NCBI RefSeq assembly: GCF_014982855.1
Contig: NZ_JADCKF010000002.1
Location: forward strand, 124,001 to 188,000
Direction of reading: 5' to 3'
Source of the DNA: Pseudoflavonifractor gallinarum
GTDB taxonomy: Bacteria; Bacillota; Clostridia; Oscillospirales; Oscillospiraceae
DNA length: 64,000 nt
Position 1 is the first letter of the stretch; every line of letters begins with the position of its first letter. The notes under the pieces are model-generated. The model was not told where the DNA came from and searched no databases. It saw only the letters and a program-made list of their open reading frames with translations. This document shows positions 1 to 7,802 of the stretch, one piece after another. Made by a program: the position numbers and the translations under genes.

Positions 1-46
1 TGTGGGGGGCCAAAAACCGCCGGGAAGGGGAGGACGGGACAAAAAA

Positions 47-82
47 AGATCCCTCTCTCCCGCAGAAGCGGGAAGAGGGATC
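47..82 (-). terminator. Rho-independent terminator after xpt
   Basis: Read on the minus strand, GATCCCTCTTCCCGC pairs with GCGGGAGAGAGGGATC around a short loop and is followed by seven T. It lies about 30 bases past the xpt stop. Confidence 0.85.
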
Positions 83-113
83 GTAGCGGATCGGTATGAA
101 CCGGGGAAGGAGA

Positions 114-683
114 TCAGGCCAGGATGATCCGGCCGTCCTCCACGCCCTCCACAGTCTCCAGAGCTTCCACCCGGACGCCCATGCGGCGCAGGACCTTTCC
201 GCCCTCGCGCATGGCCTTTTCGATGGCCACGGCTACGCCGGCCACCTCGCCCCCGGCCTTGGAGACCAGCTCCAGCAGGGCCAGGGTGGACTGCCCGTTG
301 GAGAGGATGTCGTCCACCACCAGGACCACGTCGTCCTCCTCCAGGTATTTCTTGGACACCCGGATGGTGTAGGATTTCTCCAGCGAAAAGGAGTGGGTCT
401 CCGCGGTGTAGACATTGGGATCGATGTAGCCGGTCTGAAATTTCTTGGCGTAGATGACCGGGACCCGCAGCGCCCGGCCCACAAAGCAGGCCAGGGCAAT
501 GCCGGAGCTCTCCACCGTCAGGACCTTGGTGATCTTGTCGCCCTTGAAGCGGCGGGCAAGCTCAGTCCCGGCCCGTTCAATGAGCTCCACATCCATGCAG
601 TGATTGAGAAACATATCCACGTGGATAATGTCTCCCTCGCCCACCTGGGCTTCTTCCAGAATGCGCTGTCTTAATTCCTTCAT
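114..683 (-). CDS. xpt: Xanthine phosphoribosyltransferase
   Basis: Converts xanthine and PRPP to XMP in cytoplasmic purine salvage. The 189 aa length matches the Xpt family. The PRPP-binding loop VVDDILSNGQST is at residues 122-133, and the fold is the type I phosphoribosyltransferase one throughout. The start has a good upstream GAGAGGA. It lies 12 bases after the amidotransferase stop, so the two genes are probably one operon read from the promoter near 1405-1433. No purine riboswitch is visible in front of the pair. The assignment is firm; substrate preference for xanthine over hypoxanthine is inferred from family resemblance. Confidence 0.92.
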   Translation of the reverse strand: MKELRQRILEEAQVGEGDIIHVDMFLNHCMDVELIERAGTELARRFKGDKITKVLTVESSGIALACFVGRALRVPVIYAKKFQTGYIDPNVYTAETHSFSLEKSYTIRVSKKYLEEDDVVLVVDDILSNGQSTLALLELVSKAGGEVAGVAVAIEKAMREGGKVLRRMGVRVEALETVEGVEDGRIILA

Positions 684-695
684 GATGATCCTCTC

Positions 696-1379
696 TCAAC
701 GTCCTTCCAAACGATTGCGGCATTGTTCGATCAGCCACTGAAACACCGGCGCGCCGTCCACGGTATCCATCCGCCGGTGGGCGCCGGTCATGCGCTCGGG
801 ATGATATTGCAGGGCGAGAAGGGGCAGGGCCGTGTGCTCCACCGCCTCCACCAGACCGGACTCCGAGCGGGCGGTGACGGTGAGTCCCTCCCCGATGCGG
901 TCCAGCGCCTGGTGATGGGCGCTGTTGACGGAAAACACCGGGCCATACCACCGCTCCAGAAGGGAGCCCTCCTCCGCGTGGACGGCGTGGACCTTATCCT
1001 CAGAGCTCCCCGGGGCATGGGTGTGGAAGCACACCTGGGTGGAGCCGATGTCCTGCAAGAGGGTGCCCCCCAGAGCCACATTCAGGATCTGGAGTCCGCG
1101 GCAGATCCCCAGCACCGGCTTTCCGGCGGCCAGATAGGAGGCGGCCAGCGCCAGCTCCGATGCGTCCCGCTGGGGATCGATCTCACTGCTGGCCCAGTTT
1201 TCCTGCCCAAAACGGCAGGGGTCGATATCTCCGCCGCCGCACAGCAGGAGACCGTCGTACTCGGTACGGTCGGCGGGGCAGTAGGCGGCGTGCGGGATTC
1301 CTCCGGCGGCAAGGACTGCGGCCTCGTAGTTCTCCGCGCCGGAAGAGGAGGCAGAGACCAGAATATGAACTTCCATCAT
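696..1379 (-). CDS. Class I glutamine amidotransferase-like / peptidase C26 family protein
   Basis: A 227 aa gamma-glutamyl-gamma-aminobutyrate hydrolase (PuuD)-like protein. The nucleophile elbow GICRGLQ is at residues 91-97 with Cys93, and the catalytic His/Glu pair is in QYHPER (191-196). An oxyanion-type GGGDIDP stretch is near 48-54. Members hydrolyse gamma-glutamyl bonds in the cytoplasm; the real substrate cannot be read from sequence. It is the first gene of an operon with xpt, which may hint at nucleotide or amine nitrogen salvage, but that is only inference. Two consecutive ATG codons open the gene; either may be used. Confidence 0.85.
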   Translation of the reverse strand: MMEVHILVSASSSGAENYEAAVLAAGGIPHAAYCPADRTEYDGLLLCGGGDIDPCRFGQENWASSEIDPQRDASELALAASYLAAGKPVLGICRGLQILNVALGGTLLQDIGSTQVCFHTHAPGSSEDKVHAVHAEEGSLLERWYGPVFSVNSAHHQALDRIGEGLTVTARSESGLVEAVEHTALPLLALQYHPERMTGAHRRMDTVDGAPVFQWLIEQCRNRLEGR

Positions 1380-1404
1380 ACACCTCAGAACCGTTATTAG
1401 ACTG

Positions 1405-1433
1405 ATTATAGACTATTTTACTTTCCTCTGCAA
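1405..1433 (-). promoter_or_regulatory. SigA-type promoter for the amidotransferase-xpt operon
   Basis: On the minus strand TTGCAG (1428-1433) and TATAAT (1405-1410) are separated by 17 bases, 25 bases upstream of the start codon. Confidence 0.7.
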
Positions 1434-1435
1434 TA

Positions 1436-1464
1436 TTGACAAGTAAATAAAAATAGGGTATCCT
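1436..1464 (+). promoter_or_regulatory. SigA-type promoter of the split tRNA-Ser gene
   Basis: TTGACA (1436-1441), a 17-base spacer and TATCCT (1459-1464). A hairpin (ATTCCGGAC...GTCCGGAGGAAT) follows, then the tRNA 5' half at 1528. It looks like a normal tRNA promoter left in front of a disrupted gene. Confidence 0.65.
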
Positions 1465-1527
1465 ATTAAAGATTCCGGACAGAGCGGTCCGGAGGAATCT
1501 GCCTGTACGGGCAGGGAAATCGAATAT

Positions 1528-1570
1528 GCAGCGGTATCGAAGTGGTCATAACGGGGCTGACTCGAAATCA
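1528..1570 (+). pseudogene. 5' half of a tRNA-Ser(CGA) gene, broken at the anticodon loop
   Basis: The acceptor strand GCAGCGG, a 3-bp D stem (TCG/CGG), the anticodon stem GCTGA and the loop CTCGAAA are all present, then homology ends after TCA. The missing half is at 24462-24517: ACTCGAAATCA continues there as an extra arm (TGCGG/CCGCA), a T arm (GAGGG/CCCTC) and the acceptor strand CCGCTGC-G-CCA. Joined, the halves fold as a complete serine tRNA with a long variable arm. This is direct sequence evidence of an insertion at CTCGAAATCA. Confidence 0.82.
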
Positions 1571-1695
1571 TGTTTTCACTTTGGAAGTCCGAACTGCCGA
1601 AAAGCCAGTAACCATGCGGGTTTGCGGGCAAGTTCAAATCGTGAATTGGGGTCTGTTCTATCCTGCTGTTCTTCCCGATTTCCACGGCTTGAATT
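1561..1695 (+). repeat. Left-end repeat L1 of the island
   Basis: Begins with the core CTCGAAATCA. It shares with 1819-1955 the core, an ACCATGCGGG segment about 45 bases on, a GTTCAAAT segment, and a long segment around TTCTATCCTG ending near TTTCCAC. The two copies are diverged but collinear. They are probably recombination-arm sequences of two related integrated elements. Confidence 0.6.
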
Positions 1696-1818
1696 TTGCG
1701 GGAAAATGGCTATAATGAGAGCAGCCATCTGACGCCCACTTTGAGAGGTATGTTTTGGGGTTCCGTAGTTACCGCTATCGTCCCTGATTTACCGTCATCA
1801 TCCAAGTTGGTGTAATGA

Positions 1819-1955
1819 TTCGAAATCAGGTTTCCTATGCGGAGTGCCAAACGGCTGAAACCCTTGGAACCATGCGGGTTCCAGTCGAGTTCAAATTGAA
1901 TATTGTTGCTTGTTCTATCCTGTTGTTCTTCCAGATTTCCACCGGCTGAATTGGT
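1819..1955 (+). repeat. Left-end repeat L2 of the island
   Basis: Second copy of the left-end sequence. It has TTCGAAATCA (1819-1828), then ACCATGCGGG, GTTCAAAT and the TTCTATCCTG block, in the same order and spacing as L1. Here the 5' tRNA half is not present before the core. The 1696-1818 interval between copies holds no recognisable gene. Confidence 0.55.
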
Positions 1956-1989
1956 CGGCGGATCGGGAAGAAGGATATAACATAAATTT

Positions 1990-2083
1990 GGAGATGTACC
2001 CAAGCGGTTGAAGGGTCCGCACTCGAAATGCGGTAGGTCGGCTCAAAACCGGCGCGAGAGTTCGAATCTCTCCATCTCCGCCA
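1990..2083 (+). tRNA. tRNA-Ser (anticodon CGA), intact
   Basis: Acceptor GGAGATG/CATCTCC, D arm CCC/GGG, anticodon stem CCGCA/TGCGG around CTCGAAA (anticodon CGA), a long variable arm, a T arm with TTCGAAT, discriminator G and encoded CCA. The body differs widely from the split tRNA-Ser(CGA) at 1528/24462, so it is not a simple duplicate. The integrase gene lies directly downstream on the opposite strand, the usual arrangement at a tRNA attachment site. Confidence 0.93.
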
Positions 2084-2084
2084 T

Positions 2085-2126
2085 GAGGTCTGCCAGCGAA
2101 AAGCTGGTAGACCTCTTTCCTTTTTA
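2085..2126 (+). terminator. Terminator after tRNA-Ser
   Basis: GAGGTCTGCCAGC pairs with GCTGGTAGACCTC (one mismatch) around GAAAA, followed by a T-rich run. It overlaps the 3' end of the converging integrase gene. Confidence 0.7.
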
Positions 2127-3446
2127 TGGAGAAACCGCCGATAGGTTTTGCAGCATGGGCGCCACAATGTCCTGCTCAATGGCTGCGGCGGATTGTTTTT
2201 TCGTGGCATATTGCAGATGCCCGTAAATATCCACCGTTGTTGAGATCTCACTGTGTCCCAGCCACTCCTTTACCTGTTCCATCGGGACACCGTTGGCCAG
2301 CAAAAGCGAGGCACAGGTATGGCGAAGATCGTGAAAACGAATGTGCCGTAAATTGTTCTTGGCAAGTAACTTCCCAAAGGTCGAGGACACATAGTTGGGT
2401 TTAATAAGATTGCCGATCACATCGACACAGACATATCCCAGATATTCTTTGTTGTAGGCGCGCCCGCACAGCTTGCGATTTTCTTCCTGCTGCTTCTTGG
2501 CCTCCAGCAACCGCTCTTTCAAAAAAGAAATCAACGGATAAGTCCGCAGACTGGATTTGTTCTTTGCCTTGTCCTTCTTAATCGTGACACGTTCTCCCTT
2601 TACATTGCAAGTTGTTACCGTATGCCGGATGGAGAAGCAGTTATGGTTGAAGTCAAAGGCACTCCATTTCAGACCGATAACCTCACTGCGGCGCAGGCCG
2701 TAAAAAGCAGTCAGAAGAACTACCAGTTCGATCTTATGCCCCTTGATGACTTCAAACAGATTCAGGACTTCCGAATCCAGGTAGTAGTCACCCTTGAAGG
2801 GTTCAGGCTTGGAAATGATAATCCGGTCAGCCGGATTGCTTGGAATCAGATTTTTGTCAACCGCATAATTCAACGCCCCATGAATCAGAGCGTGGTAATG
2901 TTTAACGGTGGTCGGCTTGACCCGTTCCAATTCTTTCTCATAAAAAGCGAGAATATCTTGTTTGGTAAGGTCACAAAGGGCGACAGGATGCTCTCGGAAA
3001 TACGGGGCGATGGGGTTGTTGAGCTGTTGTTCGTATCCCGAATAGGTCGAGAGTTCGATGGGCTTGCTGTCCATCACCCGTCCGGTAGCAGACTTGTACT
3101 TGTACTCAAGCCACTGATACAGGAAATCCACAAAGGAAATCGCTGCGGATGACGGGCCAGACGGAGAAGCCGACTGCTGTGAGGCCGTAGCCTCCTGAAG
3201 CAGCTTTTCCGTCCATTCTTTTCGGATGGTGGGAAGCATATTGTTTGCCCAGGTCTTATTGCCCTTGACTTTCTTATGGGTGGGAATCCATTTGGGCTTT
3301 CTCTTACCGTTCTCATCGGTAAGGTTTAGAACCCAATAGAGATACCCTTTTTTCTCGGCCACATGGCCGGAGATTAGTTTGCTGTTTTCTTGCAGGTGTA
3401 CCGCTGGCATACTGATCTGTTCCTCCTTTTGCGGTATTGAGTTCAC
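2124..3446 (-). CDS. Tyrosine site-specific recombinase (phage/ICE-type integrase)
   Basis: A 440 aa integrase that would cut and rejoin DNA at an attachment site. The N-terminal third holds an AP2-like arm-binding region and a SAM-like core-binding region (about 105-205). The catalytic domain shows Arg in YGLRRSEV (about 252), HDLRH (His372, Arg375), the GHSE histidine (398) and the nucleophile Tyr408 in VDIYGH. Its 3' end points at tRNA-Ser(CGA), suggesting integration there. The excisionase-like gene lies about 110 bases upstream. A second copy of the tRNA 3' end is not visible on the far side, so the element seems to have lost its right end. Confidence 0.92.
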   Translation of the reverse strand: MNSIPQKEEQISMPAVHLQENSKLISGHVAEKKGYLYWVLNLTDENGKRKPKWIPTHKKVKGNKTWANNMLPTIRKEWTEKLLQEATASQQSASPSGPSSAAISFVDFLYQWLEYKYKSATGRVMDSKPIELSTYSGYEQQLNNPIAPYFREHPVALCDLTKQDILAFYEKELERVKPTTVKHYHALIHGALNYAVDKNLIPSNPADRIIISKPEPFKGDYYLDSEVLNLFEVIKGHKIELVVLLTAFYGLRRSEVIGLKWSAFDFNHNCFSIRHTVTTCNVKGERVTIKKDKAKNKSSLRTYPLISFLKERLLEAKKQQEENRKLCGRAYNKEYLGYVCVDVIGNLIKPNYVSSTFGKLLAKNNLRHIRFHDLRHTCASLLLANGVPMEQVKEWLGHSEISTTVDIYGHLQYATKKQSAAAIEQDIVAPMLQNLSAVSP

Positions 3447-3557
3447 CTACCAATGACACCTTTATTGTATCATCGGACAGAACAAAACTCCAGGTAAATC
3501 CGCGTCAGAATTGTTAACTTTCTGCGTCTATCCGGTGAAGATCGACACCATAGCCTG

Positions 3558-3800
3558 CTACTCCGCAAAAGTGGAGCAGGTGATTTTCAAATAACGCAGA
3601 ATGTGGGCTTTGGGGATACGATAAGCCCGTCCGATTTTCAAATATTCGATTTTCCCATCTTTGAGCAGTTTGTATCCTGTTTTTGTGCTTACCCCAAGGG
3701 CCTCACACATCTGTCCAATGTCCATCACATCGGGGTAATCTTTCAACATCAATCGGTAGGCATCTCTGGGAGAGAGCAAACCACCGTCATTTTCGTACAT
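3558..3800 (-). CDS. Excisionase-type helix-turn-helix protein
   Basis: An 80 aa protein with a MerR-like winged helix: MDIGQMCEALGVSTKTGYKL is followed by a GKIEYLKIGRAYRIPKAHI wing and strand, typical of the excisionase/HTH_17 family. Such proteins bind and bend DNA to steer excision. The AAAGGAGG site just before the ATG supports the start. It overlaps the end of the toxin-like gene by 14 bases and sits upstream of the integrase, as expected for an int-xis cassette. Confidence 0.82.
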   Translation of the reverse strand: MYENDGGLLSPRDAYRLMLKDYPDVMDIGQMCEALGVSTKTGYKLLKDGKIEYLKIGRAYRIPKAHILRYLKITCSTFAE

Positions 3801-4170
3801 TGTGAGTCCTCCTTTCGTTGGGGTATCCTATGCCGATGCTGATTGCCAGGGCTGCATCGACCTCCAGCATTTTTTCTTTACTGATACGCCCAATGTAACC
3901 ACGGAGCCGCTTCCGGTCTATTGTCCGCAGTTGTTCCAACAGAAGCAGAGAGGTAGGCGCAAGCCCCGGCACATTCTCAAGTAGGATATGGGTAGGCAGA
4001 CTGTTCTTCGCTTTTCTGCTGGTGATGGCTGCTGCAACAACGGTAGGACTAAAGTGATTCCCCACATCATTTTGGATAACAAGGACAGGGCGGATGCCGC
4101 CTTGCTCGGAGCCGACCACCGGGTTCAGGTCTGCATAGAACAGATCGCCACGCCGGATAGCCTTTCGCAT
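3787..4170 (-). CDS. PemK/MazF-family toxin-like endoribonuclease
   Basis: About 127 aa. It opens with IRRGDLFYADLNPVVGSEQGG and continues RPVLVIQND, the signature of MazF/PemK toxins that cleave mRNA; TSLLLLEQLRTIDRKRL is the matching C-terminal block. The frame stays open to 4257, but family length and alignment favour the ATG at 4168-4170. No strong ribosome binding site is seen there, and no MazE-like antitoxin precedes it. The sequence just upstream is deletion debris, so it may be an orphan or poorly expressed. Confidence 0.72.
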   Translation of the reverse strand: MRKAIRRGDLFYADLNPVVGSEQGGIRPVLVIQNDVGNHFSPTVVAAAITSRKAKNSLPTHILLENVPGLAPTSLLLLEQLRTIDRKRLRGYIGRISKEKMLEVDAALAISIGIGYPNERRTHNVRK

Positions 4171-4256
4171 ATCATCGGATACATAGAGAATCGGGAGTTG
4201 CAGAAAAGTAGCCAGGCCAATTTCGTCCTTCATTCCCTGAGAGATGGTGTCGCCCA

Positions 4257-4380
4257 TTACTCAATGTCAATGCGGTGCCGGTTGTCGCCGCCCTCGATGA
4301 CCTTTTCATATCCGCTGGTCTGGAAAGTTTCATACATGAATTGGCGGTAATACTCAATGGGAACCCAGATGGCACCCATA
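4257..4380 (-). pseudogene. C-terminal fragment of an unrecognised protein fused into parA debris
   Basis: Past the end of recognisable ParA sequence, another minus-strand frame reads MGAIWVPIEYYRQFMYETF and runs on for about 20 more residues to TAA. It has no start or promoter of its own. It looks like the tail of a different mobile-element gene joined to parA by a deletion. I do not recognise the family. Confidence 0.45.
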
Positions 4381-4950
4381 CAGGTTCGTCCGCTTGTTGC
4401 ATTTGGTGAACAGGATACCGCCGATCTCAATGCTGGGATTTAATTTCCGCTTGATTTTCTTGATGGTGTCCACCAACGCCTGCAAACCGGTCAGAGCGAA
4501 CAGTTCCGGGTCAATCGGGATGATTACCTCGTCGGCAGCCGTTAAAGCGTTGATGGTCAACGAGCCAAGAGAGGGGTTGGTGTCCACGATAATGTAATCG
4601 TAGGACAGCCGCAGAGGGCTCAGCAGAGCGGCCAGGTAGTCATTGCTGTCCGGCGTCATCAGCAGATTTGCCTCCGCAACGGTGAGAGATCGGCTGGAAG
4701 GGATCAAGTCCACAGAGCCGATTTTCTGGATGAACTCGTTGGTATCCGGCAGAGATTCGTCCAGAAGCAGATTGGTGATAAGAGTCCCGGTATTATAGGG
4801 CGCCTGGGTCGGCAGGACACCGAAACTGGTGGTGAGGTTATACTGGGGGTCAAAGTCAACTACCAAGACCTTCTTGCCCATCTCGGCCAGCGCATAGGAC
4901 AGATTTCGGACCGTGCTGGTCTTGGCTACCCTCCTAATCTCACCGCACAG
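4354..4950 (-). pseudogene. Broken ParA/Soj-type partition ATPase gene
   Basis: The reading frame contains GKKVLVVDFDPQYNLTTSFG, YDYIIVDTNPSLGSLTINAL and ADEVIIPIDPELFAL, the standard ParA blocks after Walker A. Walker A is damaged: only RVAKTSTV remains, with the expected KGG replaced by an upstream unrelated frame. The protein also stops early after LFTKCNKRTNLY. Intact ParA proteins are about 250-260 aa and partition plasmids or ICEs. Here both ends are lost, so the gene is a relic. Confidence 0.75.
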
Positions 4951-5156
4951 CGGCGTGATGTTGGAATCCAGATCAATCCCATCCGTGATCAGAATATGCG
5001 TAAAATTGCGGCATATTTCATAGTTGATCAGGCCCTTGGGGTTTCATGTTCCTTGTCATATAGTAAATTAAAGAAAACAGGCGCAGCTGAGGAGACATTG
5101 GTGTGGCTAGCGACATCTCCGCCCCCCTCCGCCGTCCAAGGCTGCGCCCGTTTTTT
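4925..5156. other. Mobile-element debris between parA relic and surface-protein gene
   Basis: A minus-strand frame across about 4925-5035 (containing NYEICRNFTHILITDGIDLD) looks like a gene tail but is not recognised. GGCGCAGC (5080-5087) and GCTGCGCC (5141-5148) followed by TTTTTT may be a terminator on the plus strand. No complete gene is visible. Confidence 0.35.
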
Positions 5157-5262
5157 ATGCCCCAGTTATCAATTTGACTTTGGGGGATTGCCGTGGAATT
5201 TGCGGGTGTCCGTACGACAGATAGTTTGGGGTGATCGCCGCTTAGATACATGAGGCATAACA

Positions 5263-5318
5263 ATGCTCCCCCTATGTTTGACAATGGTTGATTCCACTAT
5301 CTCTCATAGGGGGAGCAT
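5263..5318. repeat. 14-bp perfect inverted repeat
   Basis: ATGCTCCCCCTATG (5263-5276) and its exact complement CATAGGGGGAGCAT (5305-5318) enclose 28 bases. It lies 43 bases past the end of the surface-protein gene. It may act as a transcription barrier or be the remains of a small transposon; there is no T-run. Confidence 0.5.
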
Positions 5319-5360
5319 ATCACATATTATCTGTCCCAGAATGGAACGCTTAGGAGGAGA

Positions 5361-7802
5361 TTACGGGGTAATCACCGTTTCAAAGCCGGTGAATCGGCTG
5401 GCGTCCACGCCTTCCCCCGCCTGGCTCAGGTCCAATGTACCCCAGGCCTCGTCGCCGTACTCCACGGCCTCGAAGCTACCGCCATAGGTAGGGAATCTGG
5501 GGCTTCCGATGATTTGCACAGTCAGGCCACCGTCGATCTGGCCGCTGTATCTCCTGCCACGCAGTCCCAGCAGCATACCCGCGTCGCCCTCTACCGTGAT
5601 GGAGACCGTCCCCGTCACCCGGGCATACTGGGCCGTGCCGTTCACCGTCACGCTGGCAGTGCCGTCCACATGGATCTCCGTACTCCCGTTGAGCACCGTA
5701 TCACTGCCGCCGCTGCCGTGGATTTCGAATTGCCCGGAAGAGATATGGATCATGCTGTCTCCCGTGGCTTCTCCCGTTCTGGACCCGGCATAAATCGCCG
5801 TGCTCCCAAACCACCAGTCGTTCTGATAGACACCTTCCCCGGCCGTAAAATTGTGGCCGTTGGCATAGGTCTCCGCCCGCCAGTCAATATGGGATACGGT
5901 GAGATCGGCCCTCAGCTCCAGGGGCTGGTCCGATGTGAACTGATACTGTTTTCCCTCCGCCGAGCGGATGGTACAGGCAACGTCAGGCATTTTTTCCGCA
6001 CCGTGCAGGGTCACATTTTCGTTGATGTAAATGGTGCCGCCCGCTTTGACTGCCGCCGCAGCCTGAGCAAAGCTGGAAAAGTTCTGTCCGTCCACCACAA
6101 AGGCGTTTTCCGCCCGGCGTGCCGCGTACTCAATGACCATGTCCCGTACCGCCGACCAGGTCTTGCCGCCGTCCATCGTTACCGCCGCATCCAGATAAAC
6201 ATAGCCACCGTTCAATTTGGTAAAGATGGGGGTAATGGCCCCTTCATAGCGGGTCCACTGAGACACGTCGGGAGAACTGCTCTGGGATTCGTCCGAGATA
6301 CGGTAATAGATCTCCGCCCCCGGCGCGGTACTGGTCAGGGTGATGGAAGGTGGCGCGTCAAACTCATACGGTCCATAAAAATCGCTGTACTTCTCCAGCG
6401 CAGGCGTCACCGTGCAGACAGGCTCAGGGGCCCGCACCGCCTGACTCAAGGCATTGCGAATGCTGTCCAGCACGGTCTGCTGAAGGCCTTGGTCTCCCTC
6501 GTCCACAAGCTCCACCTGGGCCGACTGGGCCAGATACACTCTGGCCAGTAGCTCCGGCAAGCAGGACCCGCCCTGAGCTGCGGTCTCCTCGTCCAGCGTG
6601 ATGAGCTGTACAATGGGGGCACTGCCGTAGTCGGCCGCCACTTTGACCTGGGCGGTAACGCCATGGGCTGTACCGGTATAGGTGCCGGTGGCATAGGGAA
6701 GATCGGTACGGGGCGCAGCAAAGACCAGCCAGGTGGTGACTACCGTGCTCTTCTGGCCTTTCTCATCAAAAGCGGCGCATTTGACGGGAATCATCTGGCC
6801 TTCCGGGTGGTTTTTGGCGTCATAAGAAACCGAAATTTCCTTGCCAAAAGGCGTCTGGCTCTCCAGTGTGGGTTCACTGCCGTCGGTGGTGTAGCGGATC
6901 ACCGTACCCTGTGCGCTCTCTGCTTTCAGATAGAGGCTGGCATAACTGGTGTTGCTGGTGACAGTGTATCCCCAAAGCGGCGTGAGCTGGGGCGGCATTA
7001 CCGATGCCTCTTCCGAGGAGACCGGAGCGCGGCGCAGCGCATCCACCGCCGCATACTTGACCGCATCACTGGAAATGGTGGCCCCGGATACTGCATCTGT
7101 GTTGTACCCCGCTTCATTGGGCGTGGTCCTTGCGCTCAGCAACGTTTCCAGGGTCATCCCCGCCAGCTTTGCGGAAATGTTTTTTCCCGAACCGTCTCCC
7201 CGATAGACCATGTTCCAATAAACCTCATCCCGGACATCTCCGGCACGGGTGCCGTTGTCCTCAATCTTCTGAATGACGCCGTTCAGGGTGGTCACGCGGA
7301 CCAGCACCTGGTAAGGAGTCCCCACACGGCCGGGACAAAGGGCGCTGCCCTCAAAGACCTGGATGCCGCTTCCCGCGGCGGGAACTGCTGCAAAGGTCAC
7401 GGTGGTTTCGGTCACGCCGGATACCTGCCCATCCCGCTGGCAGACCGCTTTCACGGTAACGGTATGGTCCAGGTTTCCGGTGGGAACGATCAAAATCTGT
7501 CCTTCTGCCTTCTGCGCGCTTCCCGCACCGGGGACAGGGTCGGTTCCGTCGGTGGTATACCACACCTGGGTCCCCTCCTCAGCGGAAACGGTCAGTGCCG
7601 CGTTCTGGGTCGCGGCGTAAAGCAGCTGGGTGCGATGGTCTTCCCCTGCCAGCACCGGGGCGGAGGGGGGCAGTGCCGTCCCCTCCGCCTCCAGAATCTG
7701 CTGGTAAGCATCCCGGATGGCATCCCGCACCGCCGCTGAAGTATAGGTGGCGCCGGACACTGCGTCTATGTTGTTTTCCCCGTTATCCGGGGTCAGCTTC
7801 AT
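5361..7802 (-). CDS. C-terminal part of a giant surface flavoprotein (FMN-binding and chitobiase-like domains)
   Basis: 813 codons open from 7802, but no ribosome binding site precedes it and homology starts mid-domain. The first 40 residues complete an FMN_bind domain begun in the upstream frame. FMN-attachment motifs are DAVSGAT at 13-19 (Thr19) and 236-242 (Thr242). A third FMN_bind-like stretch (about 360-470) lacks the motif. Between them lie chitobiase/hexosaminidase C-terminal-like repeats (WYTTDGTDP, IRYTTDGSEP, IYYRISDES). The tail is a beta-rich, repeat-like region. It is most likely the 3' third of the gene at 7799-13870, separated by a one-base frameshift. It would be secreted and flavinylated if read through. 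Confidence 0.72.
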   Translation of the reverse strand: MKLTPDNGENNIDAVSGATYTSAAVRDAIRDAYQQILEAEGTALPPSAPVLAGEDHRTQLLYAATQNAALTVSAEEGTQVWYTTDGTDPVPGAGSAQKAEGQILIVPTGNLDHTVTVKAVCQRDGQVSGVTETTVTFAAVPAAGSGIQVFEGSALCPGRVGTPYQVLVRVTTLNGVIQKIEDNGTRAGDVRDEVYWNMVYRGDGSGKNISAKLAGMTLETLLSARTTPNEAGYNTDAVSGATISSDAVKYAAVDALRRAPVSSEEASVMPPQLTPLWGYTVTSNTSYASLYLKAESAQGTVIRYTTDGSEPTLESQTPFGKEISVSYDAKNHPEGQMIPVKCAAFDEKGQKSTVVTTWLVFAAPRTDLPYATGTYTGTAHGVTAQVKVAADYGSAPIVQLITLDEETAAQGGSCLPELLARVYLAQSAQVELVDEGDQGLQQTVLDSIRNALSQAVRAPEPVCTVTPALEKYSDFYGPYEFDAPPSITLTSTAPGAEIYYRISDESQSSSPDVSQWTRYEGAITPIFTKLNGGYVYLDAAVTMDGGKTWSAVRDMVIEYAARRAENAFVVDGQNFSSFAQAAAAVKAGGTIYINENVTLHGAEKMPDVACTIRSAEGKQYQFTSDQPLELRADLTVSHIDWRAETYANGHNFTAGEGVYQNDWWFGSTAIYAGSRTGEATGDSMIHISSGQFEIHGSGGSDTVLNGSTEIHVDGTASVTVNGTAQYARVTGTVSITVEGDAGMLLGLRGRRYSGQIDGGLTVQIIGSPRFPTYGGSFEAVEYGDEAWGTLDLSQAGEGVDASRFTGFETVITP

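Noticed and set aside
1380-1528. Purine riboswitch for xpt
   Set aside because: The leader of the amidotransferase-xpt operon is about 20 bases; no purine aptamer core is visible.
1612-1642. GTTTGCGGGCAA in left end L1 matching the tRNA extra arm, as proof of a residual 3' half
   Set aside because: Only 12 bases match and the flanks do not fold; L2 lacks it at the same place. It could be a past conversion, but evidence is thin.
2060-2083. attR partner for the integrase at tRNA-Ser 1990
   Set aside because: I looked for a second copy of GTTCGAATCTCTCCATCTCC in the window and found none; the right end is lost or outside.
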